Positions 39,172 to 48,832 of a DNA stretch of 64,000 nt are shown here, one piece after another (within the stretch, counting starts at the first letter, position 1; every line of letters starts with the position of its first letter). Below the pieces are notes generated by a model. The model made no database searches. It worked only from the letters and a program-made list of their open reading frames with translations, and had not been told where the DNA came from. Origin of the DNA: JAEUJM01 sp041908445 (GTDB lineage: Bacteria; Actinomycetota; Acidimicrobiia; Acidimicrobiales; DATDAH01); the NCBI GenBank assembly GCA_041908445.1, contig JAYRFK010000090.1, positions 1 through 64,000 on the forward strand, in the 5' to 3' direction. Position numbers and translations under genes: made by a program.

Positions 39172-40635
39172 TCAGCGGGGACGGCCGTCGCGCCCGACGG
39201 GGTGGAAGGGGTTCGGGTCGAAGGCGCCCTCGGGGACGAAGGCGGCGTCGAGGTGGGTCGCCCGGCGGCACCGGGACACCCCGTGCGGGTGGCGCACCAC
39301 CATCTCCTCGCGGCCGAGGCCGAGGAGCAGATCGGGGTCGACGCCCAGCATGGGTGCCACCGCCTCGGCCTGGTCCAGGTCGCTCACCCCGAAGGCCATG
39401 CGCAAGCCGGCGTTCTCCCGGATGACCCGGGCCTCCGGCCCGTAGGCCACCTCGAGCTGGGCCAGCGACTGCACCACCGCCACCGCTCGCACCCCGAAGC
39501 TGCGCAGGTAGGCGAAGAGCGACGGCACCATGGCCAGCCGGCCGAGCGCCGGCAGCTCGTCGATGAGGAAGAGCGCCTCCGAGCGGGGGCCGGGCGTGCG
39601 GTGGGCCCGCTCGGGGGAGGTGAGGGCCCGGAGCAGGGCGGTCAGCCACAGGCGCACGAGCGGCGCGTGGCTGACCATGTTCTGTGGCGGCAGCACCAGG
39701 TAGAGCGTCACCGGCTGCTCGCCGCTGACCATCCCTGCCGGGTCGAACGAGGTCCCGGAGGTCACCCGCTTCACCGTGGGGGTGTGGAACGCCCGCATCC
39801 CCGCCCGGGCCGTGCTGAGGACGGAGGGCCGGGTGTCGCGCTCGGGGTGGGAGAGGTAGGCGACGAGGCTCTCGATCGCGGTCGCGTTGGTCACGGCGCC
39901 GGCGTCGAGGAGCTTGGCCACGTTCATGTCGAAGTCGCCAGCGAAGTGCAGGTCGGCCACCTTCGACCAGGACCGGTCGTGGGGCAGATCCTCGTAGACG
40001 TGGCTGATCAGCGCCGCGCTCAGGTCGGTGGCCGACGCCGCCCAGAACGGGTCTCGGGCGAGGGGGGCGGCGTGGAGCTCGGCGGCGAGGGCCATGGCCT
40101 CGTCCTCGATCGCCGAGCTGTGGGCCAGCCAGTGTCCCGGGTCGAACCGCCCCCGGAAGAGCCGCACGTCGAAGGCCTCGGTGACGCCGAACGGGTCCAG
40201 CACCACCACGTCGTTGCCGAGCTCGAGGCGGCGGCGGGCGGTCATGGCCGCCAGCTCGCCCTTGGGGTCCACCACCACGGCCGACCCCGGGTGCTCGGCG
40301 AGCTGGCACGCCAGCCACGTCGTCTTGCCGGCGCCGGTCGGCGCCACCACCAGGGCGTGGGCCTCGCTCTCGTCCGTCCAGTGCTCGCCGGCGGGATCGT
40401 CGGCGCGGGGCGTGGCCCGGAAGCCGACCGGCCGGCCGGCGTCGAGCGCTCGACGGCGGTCGCCGAGGAGCAGGCCCGACCGGCGCGACGGGCGCTCGGC
40501 CTCGGTACGACCGGCGGGTACGACGGGAACGGCGGCGGCACCGAGGCCGCCGGGGGCCTTCTCCGACCCGGTGGGCGCCGGGACGACGGGCTCGACCAGA
40601 TCGATCGGCCGGGAGACGGTGGGGGCATCGGGCAA
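39172..40635 (-). CDS. TraG/VirD4-like type IV secretion coupling ATPase
   Basis: 487 residues. Walker A is APTGAGKTT near residue 97, Walker B is EALFLIDELPALGRL, and the FxxDP...VVDPKGELAA and AVVQSLAQLE segments are typical of conjugative coupling proteins that pump DNA or protein substrates into a secretion channel. The N-terminal ~70 residues are Pro/Ala-rich with no TM helices, unlike canonical VirD4. No relaxase or channel genes are near, so its role may differ from conjugation. The TTG start at 40635 is chosen because GGAGGT lies just upstream. Divergent from a MerR regulator with a shared promoter region. Confidence 0.82.
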   Translation of the reverse strand: MPDAPTVSRPIDLVEPVVPAPTGSEKAPGGLGAAAVPVVPAGRTEAERPSRRSGLLLGDRRRALDAGRPVGFRATPRADDPAGEHWTDESEAHALVVAPTGAGKTTWLACQLAEHPGSAVVVDPKGELAAMTARRRLELGNDVVVLDPFGVTEAFDVRLFRGRFDPGHWLAHSSAIEDEAMALAAELHAAPLARDPFWAASATDLSAALISHVYEDLPHDRSWSKVADLHFAGDFDMNVAKLLDAGAVTNATAIESLVAYLSHPERDTRPSVLSTARAGMRAFHTPTVKRVTSGTSFDPAGMVSGEQPVTLYLVLPPQNMVSHAPLVRLWLTALLRALTSPERAHRTPGPRSEALFLIDELPALGRLAMVPSLFAYLRSFGVRAVAVVQSLAQLEVAYGPEARVIRENAGLRMAFGVSDLDQAEAVAPMLGVDPDLLLGLGREEMVVRHPHGVSRCRRATHLDAAFVPEGAFDPNPFHPVGRDGRPR

Positions 40636-40692
40636 AGGCGGACCTCCGGGGTCGTGGTTGTCACTGTCAATGTCAGTGATAGTATCAGTGTC
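40636..40692. promoter_or_regulatory. Divergent promoter with MerR-type operator
   Basis: TTGTCA (40658-40663) and TAGTAT (40680-40685) form a plus-strand promoter with 16-nt spacing; the ATG follows 7 nt later. Between them TCACTG...CAGTGA (40661-40679) is a 19-bp inverted repeat, the usual MerR position. TCAGTG is repeated at 40673-40678 and 40685-40690. On the minus strand TACTAT (40679-40684) overlaps TAGTAT, giving a possible -10 for the TraG-like gene. Confidence 0.7.
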
Positions 40693-41433
40693 ATGACCGA
40701 TCCGCTCCCCGACACGACGCTCTTCGGGATCGACGAGCTGGTGGCCCGGGCCGACGCCCGGGTCGCGGCCGCCGACATCGAGGCCCCCAACGGCGCCGTG
40801 GCCGAGGCGCTCACCGTCCGCAACGTGCGCTACTACGCCACCCTCGGCCTGCTGGCCCCGCCGGCGGCCCGGCGCGGTCGGAACGCCTTCTACGACGACG
40901 CCCACGTCGACCAGCTCGTGGCGGTCAAGCGCCTCCAGGGCGAGGGTCTCCAGCTCGCCGAGATCCAGCGCGCCCTGGTCGGGCTCGGGCCGGACGAGCT
41001 GGCGCGGGTCGCGGCCGGCGAGCCCGTGCCCACCGAGCGCTTCTGGGCCGCCCGGGCGGCGGCCGGCCCGGTGCCGACCCCTGAGCACGCCCCCGCCCCG
41101 GCACCGGGCGGTGCACCGGTCGGCGGGATGGCCGCCGCGTCCGTGCCGCCTCCCGGCCGGGCGCGCCCGGCCGTGGCGCCGGCGGAGCGGGGGCCGGCGG
41201 CCACCGCGGTCACGCCGGCGCCGTACCCCGCGGCAACGGTCTACGCCCTCGGGGAGGGCGTGGCCCTGCAGGTGCCCGCCGGCCTCGCCCTGTCCCCCGC
41301 CGCAGCCACCCGCGTCCTCGACGCCGCCCGCGCCGTCCTCCTCCCCCCGTCCCCGCCCTCCGCCCCCGACGCCCCCCACCACCCGCTGATCTCACCGAAG
41401 ACCGGCCCCCACCCCCAGGAGTACCGCCGATGA
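40693..41433 (+). CDS. MerR-family-like transcriptional regulator
   Basis: 246 residues. The helix-turn-helix portion is partly degenerate, but the wing segment LTVRNVRYYATLGLLAPP and AFYDDAHVDQLVAVKRLQGEGLQLAEIQRAL (about 35-90) is clearly MerR. A ~90-residue Ala/Pro linker leads to a short C-terminal segment (about 195-235) of unknown role. The ATG at 40693 is leaderless behind a consensus-like promoter whose spacer holds an inverted repeat, so autoregulation is likely. Its stop overlaps the VIT/vWA gene by 4 bp. Confidence 0.82.
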   Translation: MTDPLPDTTLFGIDELVARADARVAAADIEAPNGAVAEALTVRNVRYYATLGLLAPPAARRGRNAFYDDAHVDQLVAVKRLQGEGLQLAEIQRALVGLGPDELARVAAGEPVPTERFWAARAAAGPVPTPEHAPAPAPGGAPVGGMAAASVPPPGRARPAVAPAERGPAATAVTPAPYPAATVYALGEGVALQVPAGLALSPAAATRVLDAARAVLLPPSPPSAPDAPHHPLISPKTGPHPQEYRR

Positions 41434-43853
41434 CCCCGCTCCACCTCGCTCCCACCCTCGCCCCCGAGCCCGATGCCGACGCCGGCCTCGGCGCCCTCAC
41501 CACCGACCTCCCCGGCCTCGACAACCTCGCACTGGAGGCCCTCGACGTCACCGTCGCCGCGTGCGGCCTGCTCGCGGACACGACGATCGTCCAACGCTTC
41601 CGCAACCACCACGAGCGCCCCATCGAGGCGACCTACGTCTTCCCCCTCCCCGCCCGCGCCGCGGTGGTCTCCTTCACCGCCCGCCTGGGCGATCGGGTCG
41701 TCACCGGCGTGCTCGAGGAGCGGGGCGAGGCCCGAGCCGCCTACGACCGGGCGCTCGCCCAGGGCCGCCGGGCCGCCATCGTCGAGGAGGAGCGGCCCGA
41801 GGTGTTCACCTGCCGGGTCGGCAACGTCGGCGCCGGTGAGACCGCCGAGGTGACGCTGGCGCTCGTCGCGCCGCTCCCCCACGAGGACGGCGCGGTCACC
41901 GTCCGGGTGCCCCTGGTGGTGGCGCCGCGCTACGTGCCCGGCACACCGCTCGACGGCGAGTCGGTGGGCGCGGGCTGGGGTCCCGACACCGACGCGACGC
42001 CGGACGGCTCCCGGGTGACGCCGCCGGTGCTGCTGCCGGGCTTCCCCGAGCCCATCGCGCTCTCGCTCGCCGTCACCGTCGACCCCGCCGGACTGCCCGT
42101 GGGCCGACTCGCCTCCTCGCTGCACGCCGTCACCCGCACCGACGCCGACGGCGGCGGGGTCCGCGTCGAGGTCGCACCGGGCGAGCGGGTCGACCGCGAC
42201 TTCGTCCTGCGCTACGACCTGACGGTCCCCGACGTGGAGGCTGCGGCCACCGTGAGCCCCGACCCGGCCGGGCCGGGCCCGGAGCCGGCCGACGCGACGG
42301 TCGCCGTCACCGTGGTGGGCCCGCCGCCGGCGGGGGAGGCGTCCCCACGCGACGTCGTCGTGCTGCTCGACCGGTCGGGGTCGATGGGTGGCTGGAAGAT
42401 CGTCGCCGCCCGGCGCGCCGCCGGCCGTCTCGTCGACGCCCTCGGCCCCGTCGACCGCTTCGCCCTGCTGGCCTTCGACCACGAGTGCGAGGCGTTCGGT
42501 GACGGCGACCTCGTCGAGGCCACCGACCGCGCCCGCTGGCGGGCCGGCGAGTGGGCGGCCCGTCTCGACGCCCGGGGCGGCACCGAGCTGCACGATCCGC
42601 TCCGGCGCGCCGTCGCCCTGCTCACACGCGCCGCCGAACGACCGGCCGGCGCCGGGCGCGAGCGCATCGTGGTGCTGGTCACCGACGGCCAGGTCGCCAA
42701 CGAGGGCCAGCTCGTGGCCACCCTGGCGGGCGCGCCCGTCCGAGTGTTCGCCGTGGGCGTCGACCGGGCGGTCAACGCCGGCCTGCTCGATCGCCTGGCC
42801 CGCACCACCGGCGGCCGCGCCGACCTGGTGGAGTCCGAGGACCGCCTCGACGAGGTGCTCACCGGTCTGCGCCGCCGCCTCGCGCCGCCCCTGCTCACCG
42901 ACGTCACCATCGACGGCCCTGGCATCGTGTCCGACTCCCTGGCCTCGGCCACCGGCCTCGACCTGCACGAGGGCATCCCCCTCGTCGCCTACGTCCGCCG
43001 CTCGACGGAGGCGTCCGGCCCGGTGACGGTGCGGGCCCGCCGCCGGGACGGCTCGACCTGGGCCCGGGTGCTCGCCCCGACCCCGGGGGCGGCGGCCGCG
43101 CGCAGCCTCTGGGGCAAGGCCCGCCTGCGGGACCTCGAGGACCGCTACGAGGCCCACGGCGGCGACACCCGACCCATCGTCGACCTCTCGCTCGCCACCG
43201 GGGTGCTCTGCCGCTTCACCGCCTTCGTGGCCACCTCGCCCGACGGGCCGCCGGGTGCCGACGGCGCCCCTCTCTCGGTGGTGCAGCCCGTCTCGTTCCC
43301 CTCGGGGTGGGCCCCCGACGCGCTAGGAATCGCGCCGGCGATGGCGGCGCCGCCACCGCCCGCCATGGCCTTCGGCCCGGGGACGGACGCCTGCTACTCG
43401 GTGGGCCCCGACGAGTTCGCGGCCGGGTTCAGCGCTCCGACGGCGTGGCACCAGCAGGCGCAGGCGCCGAGCCGACGAAGCCCCAAGATGGCGCGCAAGA
43501 TGTCCGGCCCTCCGTCGATGGGGCGCACCCGACCGGCGGCACCCGCTCGGCGCGGCCCGTTCTGGTCCGAGCGCCCGAGCGGAACACCCCCGACCTCGCC
43601 GCCTCCGGCCACGGGCGACACGCTGGCCGTTCGCGTCCGCGACCTGCTGCGGGCGCTCGAGCACCCCGCCGCCGACCTCGCGGCGCTCGCCGTCAACGCC
43701 CACACCCTCGCCGGCGAGGCCCGCACCGCCGGGGACGACCGCCTGGGCCGCGCCCTCGACGACCTCGCGGTGGTCCTCGACGCCGGCGATGCCGCCGGGG
43801 TGGCTGCGGCGTGCGACCGGGTCCGCCGCGGCCTCCTCCCCACCGTGACCTGA
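41430..43853 (+). CDS. VIT and von Willebrand factor A domain protein
   Basis: 807 residues. The N-terminal VIT domain (about 30-165, as in inter-alpha-trypsin inhibitor heavy chains: RFRNHHERPIEATYVFPLP, EERGEARAAYDRALAQG) is followed by a vWA domain (about 305-480) with a complete MIDAS (D-R-S-G-S, then the conserved Thr and Asp). A ~150-residue C-terminal Pro/Ala-rich linker and small helical domain follow. No signal peptide is visible, so a cytoplasmic role is suggested. It is coupled to the MerR gene and followed by a Clp-like ATPase; vWA and AAA+ proteins commonly work as pairs (inference). Confidence 0.85.
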   Translation: MTPLHLAPTLAPEPDADAGLGALTTDLPGLDNLALEALDVTVAACGLLADTTIVQRFRNHHERPIEATYVFPLPARAAVVSFTARLGDRVVTGVLEERGEARAAYDRALAQGRRAAIVEEERPEVFTCRVGNVGAGETAEVTLALVAPLPHEDGAVTVRVPLVVAPRYVPGTPLDGESVGAGWGPDTDATPDGSRVTPPVLLPGFPEPIALSLAVTVDPAGLPVGRLASSLHAVTRTDADGGGVRVEVAPGERVDRDFVLRYDLTVPDVEAAATVSPDPAGPGPEPADATVAVTVVGPPPAGEASPRDVVVLLDRSGSMGGWKIVAARRAAGRLVDALGPVDRFALLAFDHECEAFGDGDLVEATDRARWRAGEWAARLDARGGTELHDPLRRAVALLTRAAERPAGAGRERIVVLVTDGQVANEGQLVATLAGAPVRVFAVGVDRAVNAGLLDRLARTTGGRADLVESEDRLDEVLTGLRRRLAPPLLTDVTIDGPGIVSDSLASATGLDLHEGIPLVAYVRRSTEASGPVTVRARRRDGSTWARVLAPTPGAAAARSLWGKARLRDLEDRYEAHGGDTRPIVDLSLATGVLCRFTAFVATSPDGPPGADGAPLSVVQPVSFPSGWAPDALGIAPAMAAPPPPAMAFGPGTDACYSVGPDEFAAGFSAPTAWHQQAQAPSRRSPKMARKMSGPPSMGRTRPAAPARRGPFWSERPSGTPPTSPPPATGDTLAVRVRDLLRALEHPAADLAALAVNAHTLAGEARTAGDDRLGRALDDLAVVLDAGDAAGVAAACDRVRRGLLPTVT

Positions 43854-43899
43854 TCCGAGGCTCGACCCGGCGAACCCGACCGCACGACGTGCGGCGCGA

Positions 43900-43922
43900 T
43901 GCGCCGGGTCCGACCCGGCGCA
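43900..43922 (+). terminator. Hairpin downstream of VIT/vWA gene
   Basis: TGCGCCGGGT and ACCCGGCGCA form a perfect 10-bp stem around CCG, 46 nt after the stop, separating the MerR-vWA unit from the Clp-like gene. Confidence 0.55.
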
Positions 43923-43989
43923 CGCCCGGGTACGGCGCCAGGCGCGAAGCTGGGACGACGGACACGACACCGGTCGGCGGGAGGTTGCG

Positions 43990-45741
<1,752 letters not shown>

Positions 45742-45753
45742 CGCCGGGAGCGG

Positions 45754-48399
45754 TCAGCCGCCCTCCTCGATGGGGTGCCCGTCCACCGTCACCCCACGGA
45801 GCCGGAGCACGCCGTCCTTCGCCAGCTTGACCGCCCCGCGGTAGGGCTTGGCGTTCTTGTCCCGCAGGAACCGCTGACCGATCGAGAGGAACATCGTGTC
45901 GGCGACGTCCGCCTCGCCGGTCTTGGCGACGTGCAGCCCGAAGCCCTCGGCTCGTTCGATGCGGGAGTCGACCAGCTCCAGGGTGGAGTGCCTGCCCACC
46001 TCGACGGCACCGCCGATGCTGTCCCCACACCCGACGATCTCGCACCGGGACACGCGGGCCGTCACCTTCCCGAGCGTCGCCGCCGTGCTCCCGATCGCGA
46101 TGCCGGCCCGGCGGACCGACTCGATCCGGGTGTCGGTCATCTCGAGCCACTCGGCGCGGACCGCATCCACGCCCGTCTGCCCGAGCGCCACGAGGTGGGA
46201 GTCCTCGATCGTCATCCGCGCGGCGGCGACACCCGAGTAGCAGTCGCGGATCGTGGCGTGCCGCAGGTGGACCGTGGTCTTCGGCCCGTCCACACCGACG
46301 ACCGATCCCGCACCCGAGCCCGAGACGTCGCAGTGCTCCAGCAGCAGGTCGCCGGCCACGACCTGGACGACCGCGCCGTCCTTCTTGCCGCGGCGCACGA
46401 GCGCGACGCCCGTGAGCACGCACCCGATGCCGTTGACGACCACGCACGGCTCGTTCTCGGTGGTCATGAGCACCTCGCCCTCCGCGACGAGGCGAATGCC
46501 GTCCTGAGCGATCACGACCGGGCCCTCGTAGCGGCCGGGCCCGATGAGGACCGTGGTGCCGGCGGTGGCCGAGTGGACGGCGGCGGCGACGGTCTCGTGG
46601 TCACCGTCACCGTCCGGCGAGACCCGGACGACCGGCCCCGGTGACCCGGAGGGCGCGACGGCCGCGTCGTCCCGATCCACCACGGGGGTCGGTGCCGGCT
46701 CGGCGGGCGTCGGGCCCGCCGTCGCGTCCGGTGCCGCGCCGGCCGGGGCGGTGACGGACGGCAGTCCCGCCCGGTCGTCCGGGAGCGTCACCCCCGAGAG
46801 CTCCTCGCTGTCGAGCGCCCGCTCGGACGACTGCGTGTCGGGATCGTCGGGGCCGAGCACCCGGCGACGGCGCTCGGCCACATCGGCGAACAGGGCCTTC
46901 GACCCGATCAGGTCGTTCAGCTGGAAGAGCGTCACGGCGAGGTTCGCCGCGGCATCGAGGGTCGCCGGGTCGTCCGGGCCCAGCACCCGGACACGACCGG
47001 TGAGCGCCTCCTCCTCGACGGCGCGCGCGCCGGCGAGGTCGCCCGTCTCGCGGAGCCAGCAGCCCAGGACGAACTGGGCGGTGAAGCGGCCCGGCGCGTC
47101 CGGGCTGGCCGCCCAGCCGTCGACGACCGCCCGCTCGAGGTCGAGTGCCTCGGCGACGTCGCCACCCTCGTAGAGCGAGAGGGCGAGGGACTGCTGTGCC
47201 TCCAGGTGGTCGGGCGACCCGGCGCCGTGCTGGCGTTCGGCGGTCTCGGCGAGCTCCCGCAGGATCGGGACGGCCCGGTCGTACTGCTCGAGCGCCCGGT
47301 AGGACACGATCAGGTTGCGCATCGCGGTCAGGGTGTCGGGGTGGGTGTCGCCGAGGGTCCGGCGGCGGCCCTCGAGCACGCCCTCCTCGAGGGCCTTGGC
47401 GCCCTCCACGTCACCCTCCCGGTAGAGGAGGTTGGCGAGCTCGACCTGGGTGTAGAGGGTGTCCGCGTGCTGGGGTCCGAGGACCCGCCGGCGGTCGTCG
47501 AGCAGCGAACGGAGCTCGCCCTCGGCCTCCGTGGCCTCGCCGGTCGCGGCGAGCCACAGCGCGACGTTCGACCGTGCCACCAGGGTGTGCGGGTGGTCCT
47601 CCCTCAACAGCCGGGCGCGCGCTTCGAGCACGCCTCGCTCGATCTCGATGGCATCGGCGAAGGCTCCTGCCCGTGCGTGCTCGAGCGCCTCCTGCTCGGC
47701 GTCGTTCGCCGCGTCGAGCTCGGCCGCGGTCCCGTCCACGGAGGCCGAGGCCCGCTGGACGTCGGCCACCGGACCGACCGGGCCCGCGGGCTCGGCGGGG
47801 ACCTGCTGCGGTGCTGCATCGACCACCTCGCCGGCCGGAGCGGGCGCAGGGGCCGCCGGCGGTGCGACCACGGTCGACGCCACGCCGGCGGTGTCGACGA
47901 CGTCGGGGGCGTCGCCGGCGTCGCCCTCGCCGAGCGGCTCGACCACCCGCGAAAGCAGGTCCACGAGCACCTTGATCTCGTGGTAGTAGGCCGCCGGGGT
48001 GAGCGTGAAGGCCTGCTTCTTGGTCAGGCGCTGGAGCCGCTCGGGCAGGTCCGTGCTCTCGGGCATCACCGCGCCGTCGATCGTCACGGGGATCACCGGC
48101 TTGCCCGAGGCCAGCGCCGTCGCGACCTCGTAGGCGTGCTTGTCGTCGTCCTTGTGGAGTCGGGGGTTCCCGCGGGCATCCTCGATGGACGCCCACCGGG
48201 GACCCACGATGAGCACGATGACGGCCGCCTGCTCCACGGTGCGGTCGATGGCCTCGTCCCAGTCCGAGCCGGGATAGAGCGAATCGAGGTCGAAGAACAC
48301 GCGGTCCTTGCCGAAGACCGGCCACAACTGGTCGTAGATCCGCCCGCTCCAACCGAGGCTGTCGTCACGGCGATAGCTGATGAAGATGCCGTCGGTCAC
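45754..48399 (-). CDS. TIR - TPR - parallel beta-helix protein
   Basis: 881 residues. TIR_2-type domain (1-135: GIFISYRRDD, VFFDLDS, PGSDWDEAI, IVLIVGPRW), with Glu49 at the position expected of the NADase catalytic Glu. An Ala/Pro linker (about 150-215) is followed by kinesin-light-chain-type TPR repeats (about 225-545), each carrying an RRxVLGPxxxDTL-like turn. After another linker, right-handed beta-helix repeats (about 615-875) with GxxxVVNGIGCVLTGV-type rungs follow. TIR enzymes cleave NAD+ or act as scaffolds in bacterial immunity and signalling; the TPR and helix parts would sense partners. The GTG at 48399 gives the usual TIR start. Divergent from the peptide operon. Confidence 0.82.
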   Translation of the reverse strand: MTDGIFISYRRDDSLGWSGRIYDQLWPVFGKDRVFFDLDSLYPGSDWDEAIDRTVEQAAVIVLIVGPRWASIEDARGNPRLHKDDDKHAYEVATALASGKPVIPVTIDGAVMPESTDLPERLQRLTKKQAFTLTPAAYYHEIKVLVDLLSRVVEPLGEGDAGDAPDVVDTAGVASTVVAPPAAPAPAPAGEVVDAAPQQVPAEPAGPVGPVADVQRASASVDGTAAELDAANDAEQEALEHARAGAFADAIEIERGVLEARARLLREDHPHTLVARSNVALWLAATGEATEAEGELRSLLDDRRRVLGPQHADTLYTQVELANLLYREGDVEGAKALEEGVLEGRRRTLGDTHPDTLTAMRNLIVSYRALEQYDRAVPILRELAETAERQHGAGSPDHLEAQQSLALSLYEGGDVAEALDLERAVVDGWAASPDAPGRFTAQFVLGCWLRETGDLAGARAVEEEALTGRVRVLGPDDPATLDAAANLAVTLFQLNDLIGSKALFADVAERRRRVLGPDDPDTQSSERALDSEELSGVTLPDDRAGLPSVTAPAGAAPDATAGPTPAEPAPTPVVDRDDAAVAPSGSPGPVVRVSPDGDGDHETVAAAVHSATAGTTVLIGPGRYEGPVVIAQDGIRLVAEGEVLMTTENEPCVVVNGIGCVLTGVALVRRGKKDGAVVQVVAGDLLLEHCDVSGSGAGSVVGVDGPKTTVHLRHATIRDCYSGVAAARMTIEDSHLVALGQTGVDAVRAEWLEMTDTRIESVRRAGIAIGSTAATLGKVTARVSRCEIVGCGDSIGGAVEVGRHSTLELVDSRIERAEGFGLHVAKTGEADVADTMFLSIGQRFLRDKNAKPYRGAVKLAKDGVLRLRGVTVDGHPIEEGG

Positions 48400-48580
48400 C
48401 GGTCCACCATGGTCGAATCGAGGTCGATCGGGCACCGCATTCGTTCCCGCGCTCCCGCCGTGTCCGTCCCCGAGGTCACGGGGCCGATGGGCCGACGATA
48501 CCGCGATGGACGGACCGTCGCGCTCGGTGCTTTCGGGTTAGGATCCGGCCCACGTCGTTCGTCGATGAGGGGGGATCCGC
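48400..48580. promoter_or_regulatory. Divergent intergenic region TIR gene / peptide operon
   Basis: 181 bp without a gene. A TAGGAT -10-like box (48539-48544, plus) lies 36 nt before the precursor ATG, leaving a short leader with an AGGGGGGA ribosome site, unlike the leaderless core genes. No matching minus-strand -10 was found near the TIR GTG. Confidence 0.4.
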
Positions 48581-48766
48581 ATGACCGACCGCACCACCGA
48601 CACCGCCGTGTTGGACGCACTCGACCGGGCCGAGGGGCCGTTGTCGGTGTCGAGCGAGCCGGGCTCGCTCGACGTCAGCATCGAGGGGCGGGTGCAGCGC
48701 CTTCGTCTCGAGGGCGGGCTCGATGACGGCTCCTGCAACCCGCCCTGGTCGTCCTGGGACAGCTGA
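48581..48766 (+). CDS. Putative ribosomal-peptide (RiPP) precursor
   Basis: 61 residues. A polar, acidic leader (about 1-44) holds a predicted beta-type segment SLDVSIEGRVQRLRLEGG ending in Gly-Gly at 45-46; the tail L-D-D-G-S-C-N-P-P-W-S-S-W-D-S holds one Cys (52), two Pro and two Trp (56, 59). It is placed directly before an HxD oxygenase-like gene and a SPASM radical-SAM gene, with a strong hairpin after the stop, which is the usual layout of a precursor. The spaced Trp-x-x units fit three-residue cyclophane formation. Identification as a precursor rests on context; no sequence family was recognised. Confidence 0.68.
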   Translation: MTDRTTDTAVLDALDRAEGPLSVSSEPGSLDVSIEGRVQRLRLEGGLDDGSCNPPWSSWDS

Positions 48767-48785
48767 GCACGACGAGTCCCGGCCC

Positions 48786-48814
48786 GAGCGCCCCGGCCCC
48801 TGGCCGGGGCGCTC
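48786..48814 (+). terminator. Attenuator hairpin after the peptide precursor gene
   Basis: GAGCGCCCCGGCC and GGCCGGGGCGCTC form a perfect 13-bp stem with a 3-nt loop (CCT), 20 nt after the precursor stop and 18 nt before the next start. Partial termination here would give more precursor than enzyme message. Confidence 0.7.
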
Positions 48815-48832
48815 GCCGTTTCCGACCCGACC

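Noticed and set aside
39172..40635. TraG-like gene as evidence for an integrative conjugative element
   Set aside because: No relaxase, integrase, channel genes, att-like direct repeats or tRNA gene were found around it.
39202..41433. 743-residue plus-strand frame ending with the MerR gene
   Set aside because: The first ~500 residues are the antisense of the TraG-like gene; MerR starts at 40693 behind a good promoter.
48740..48766. Precursor tail as an FxSxx-COOH (Fxs) system peptide
   Set aside because: The last five residues are S-S-W-D-S, so there is no Phe at position -5, and the oxygenase-like and AsnB-like genes are not part of that system as I know it. The nearby TIR and TPR genes were the reason for considering it.
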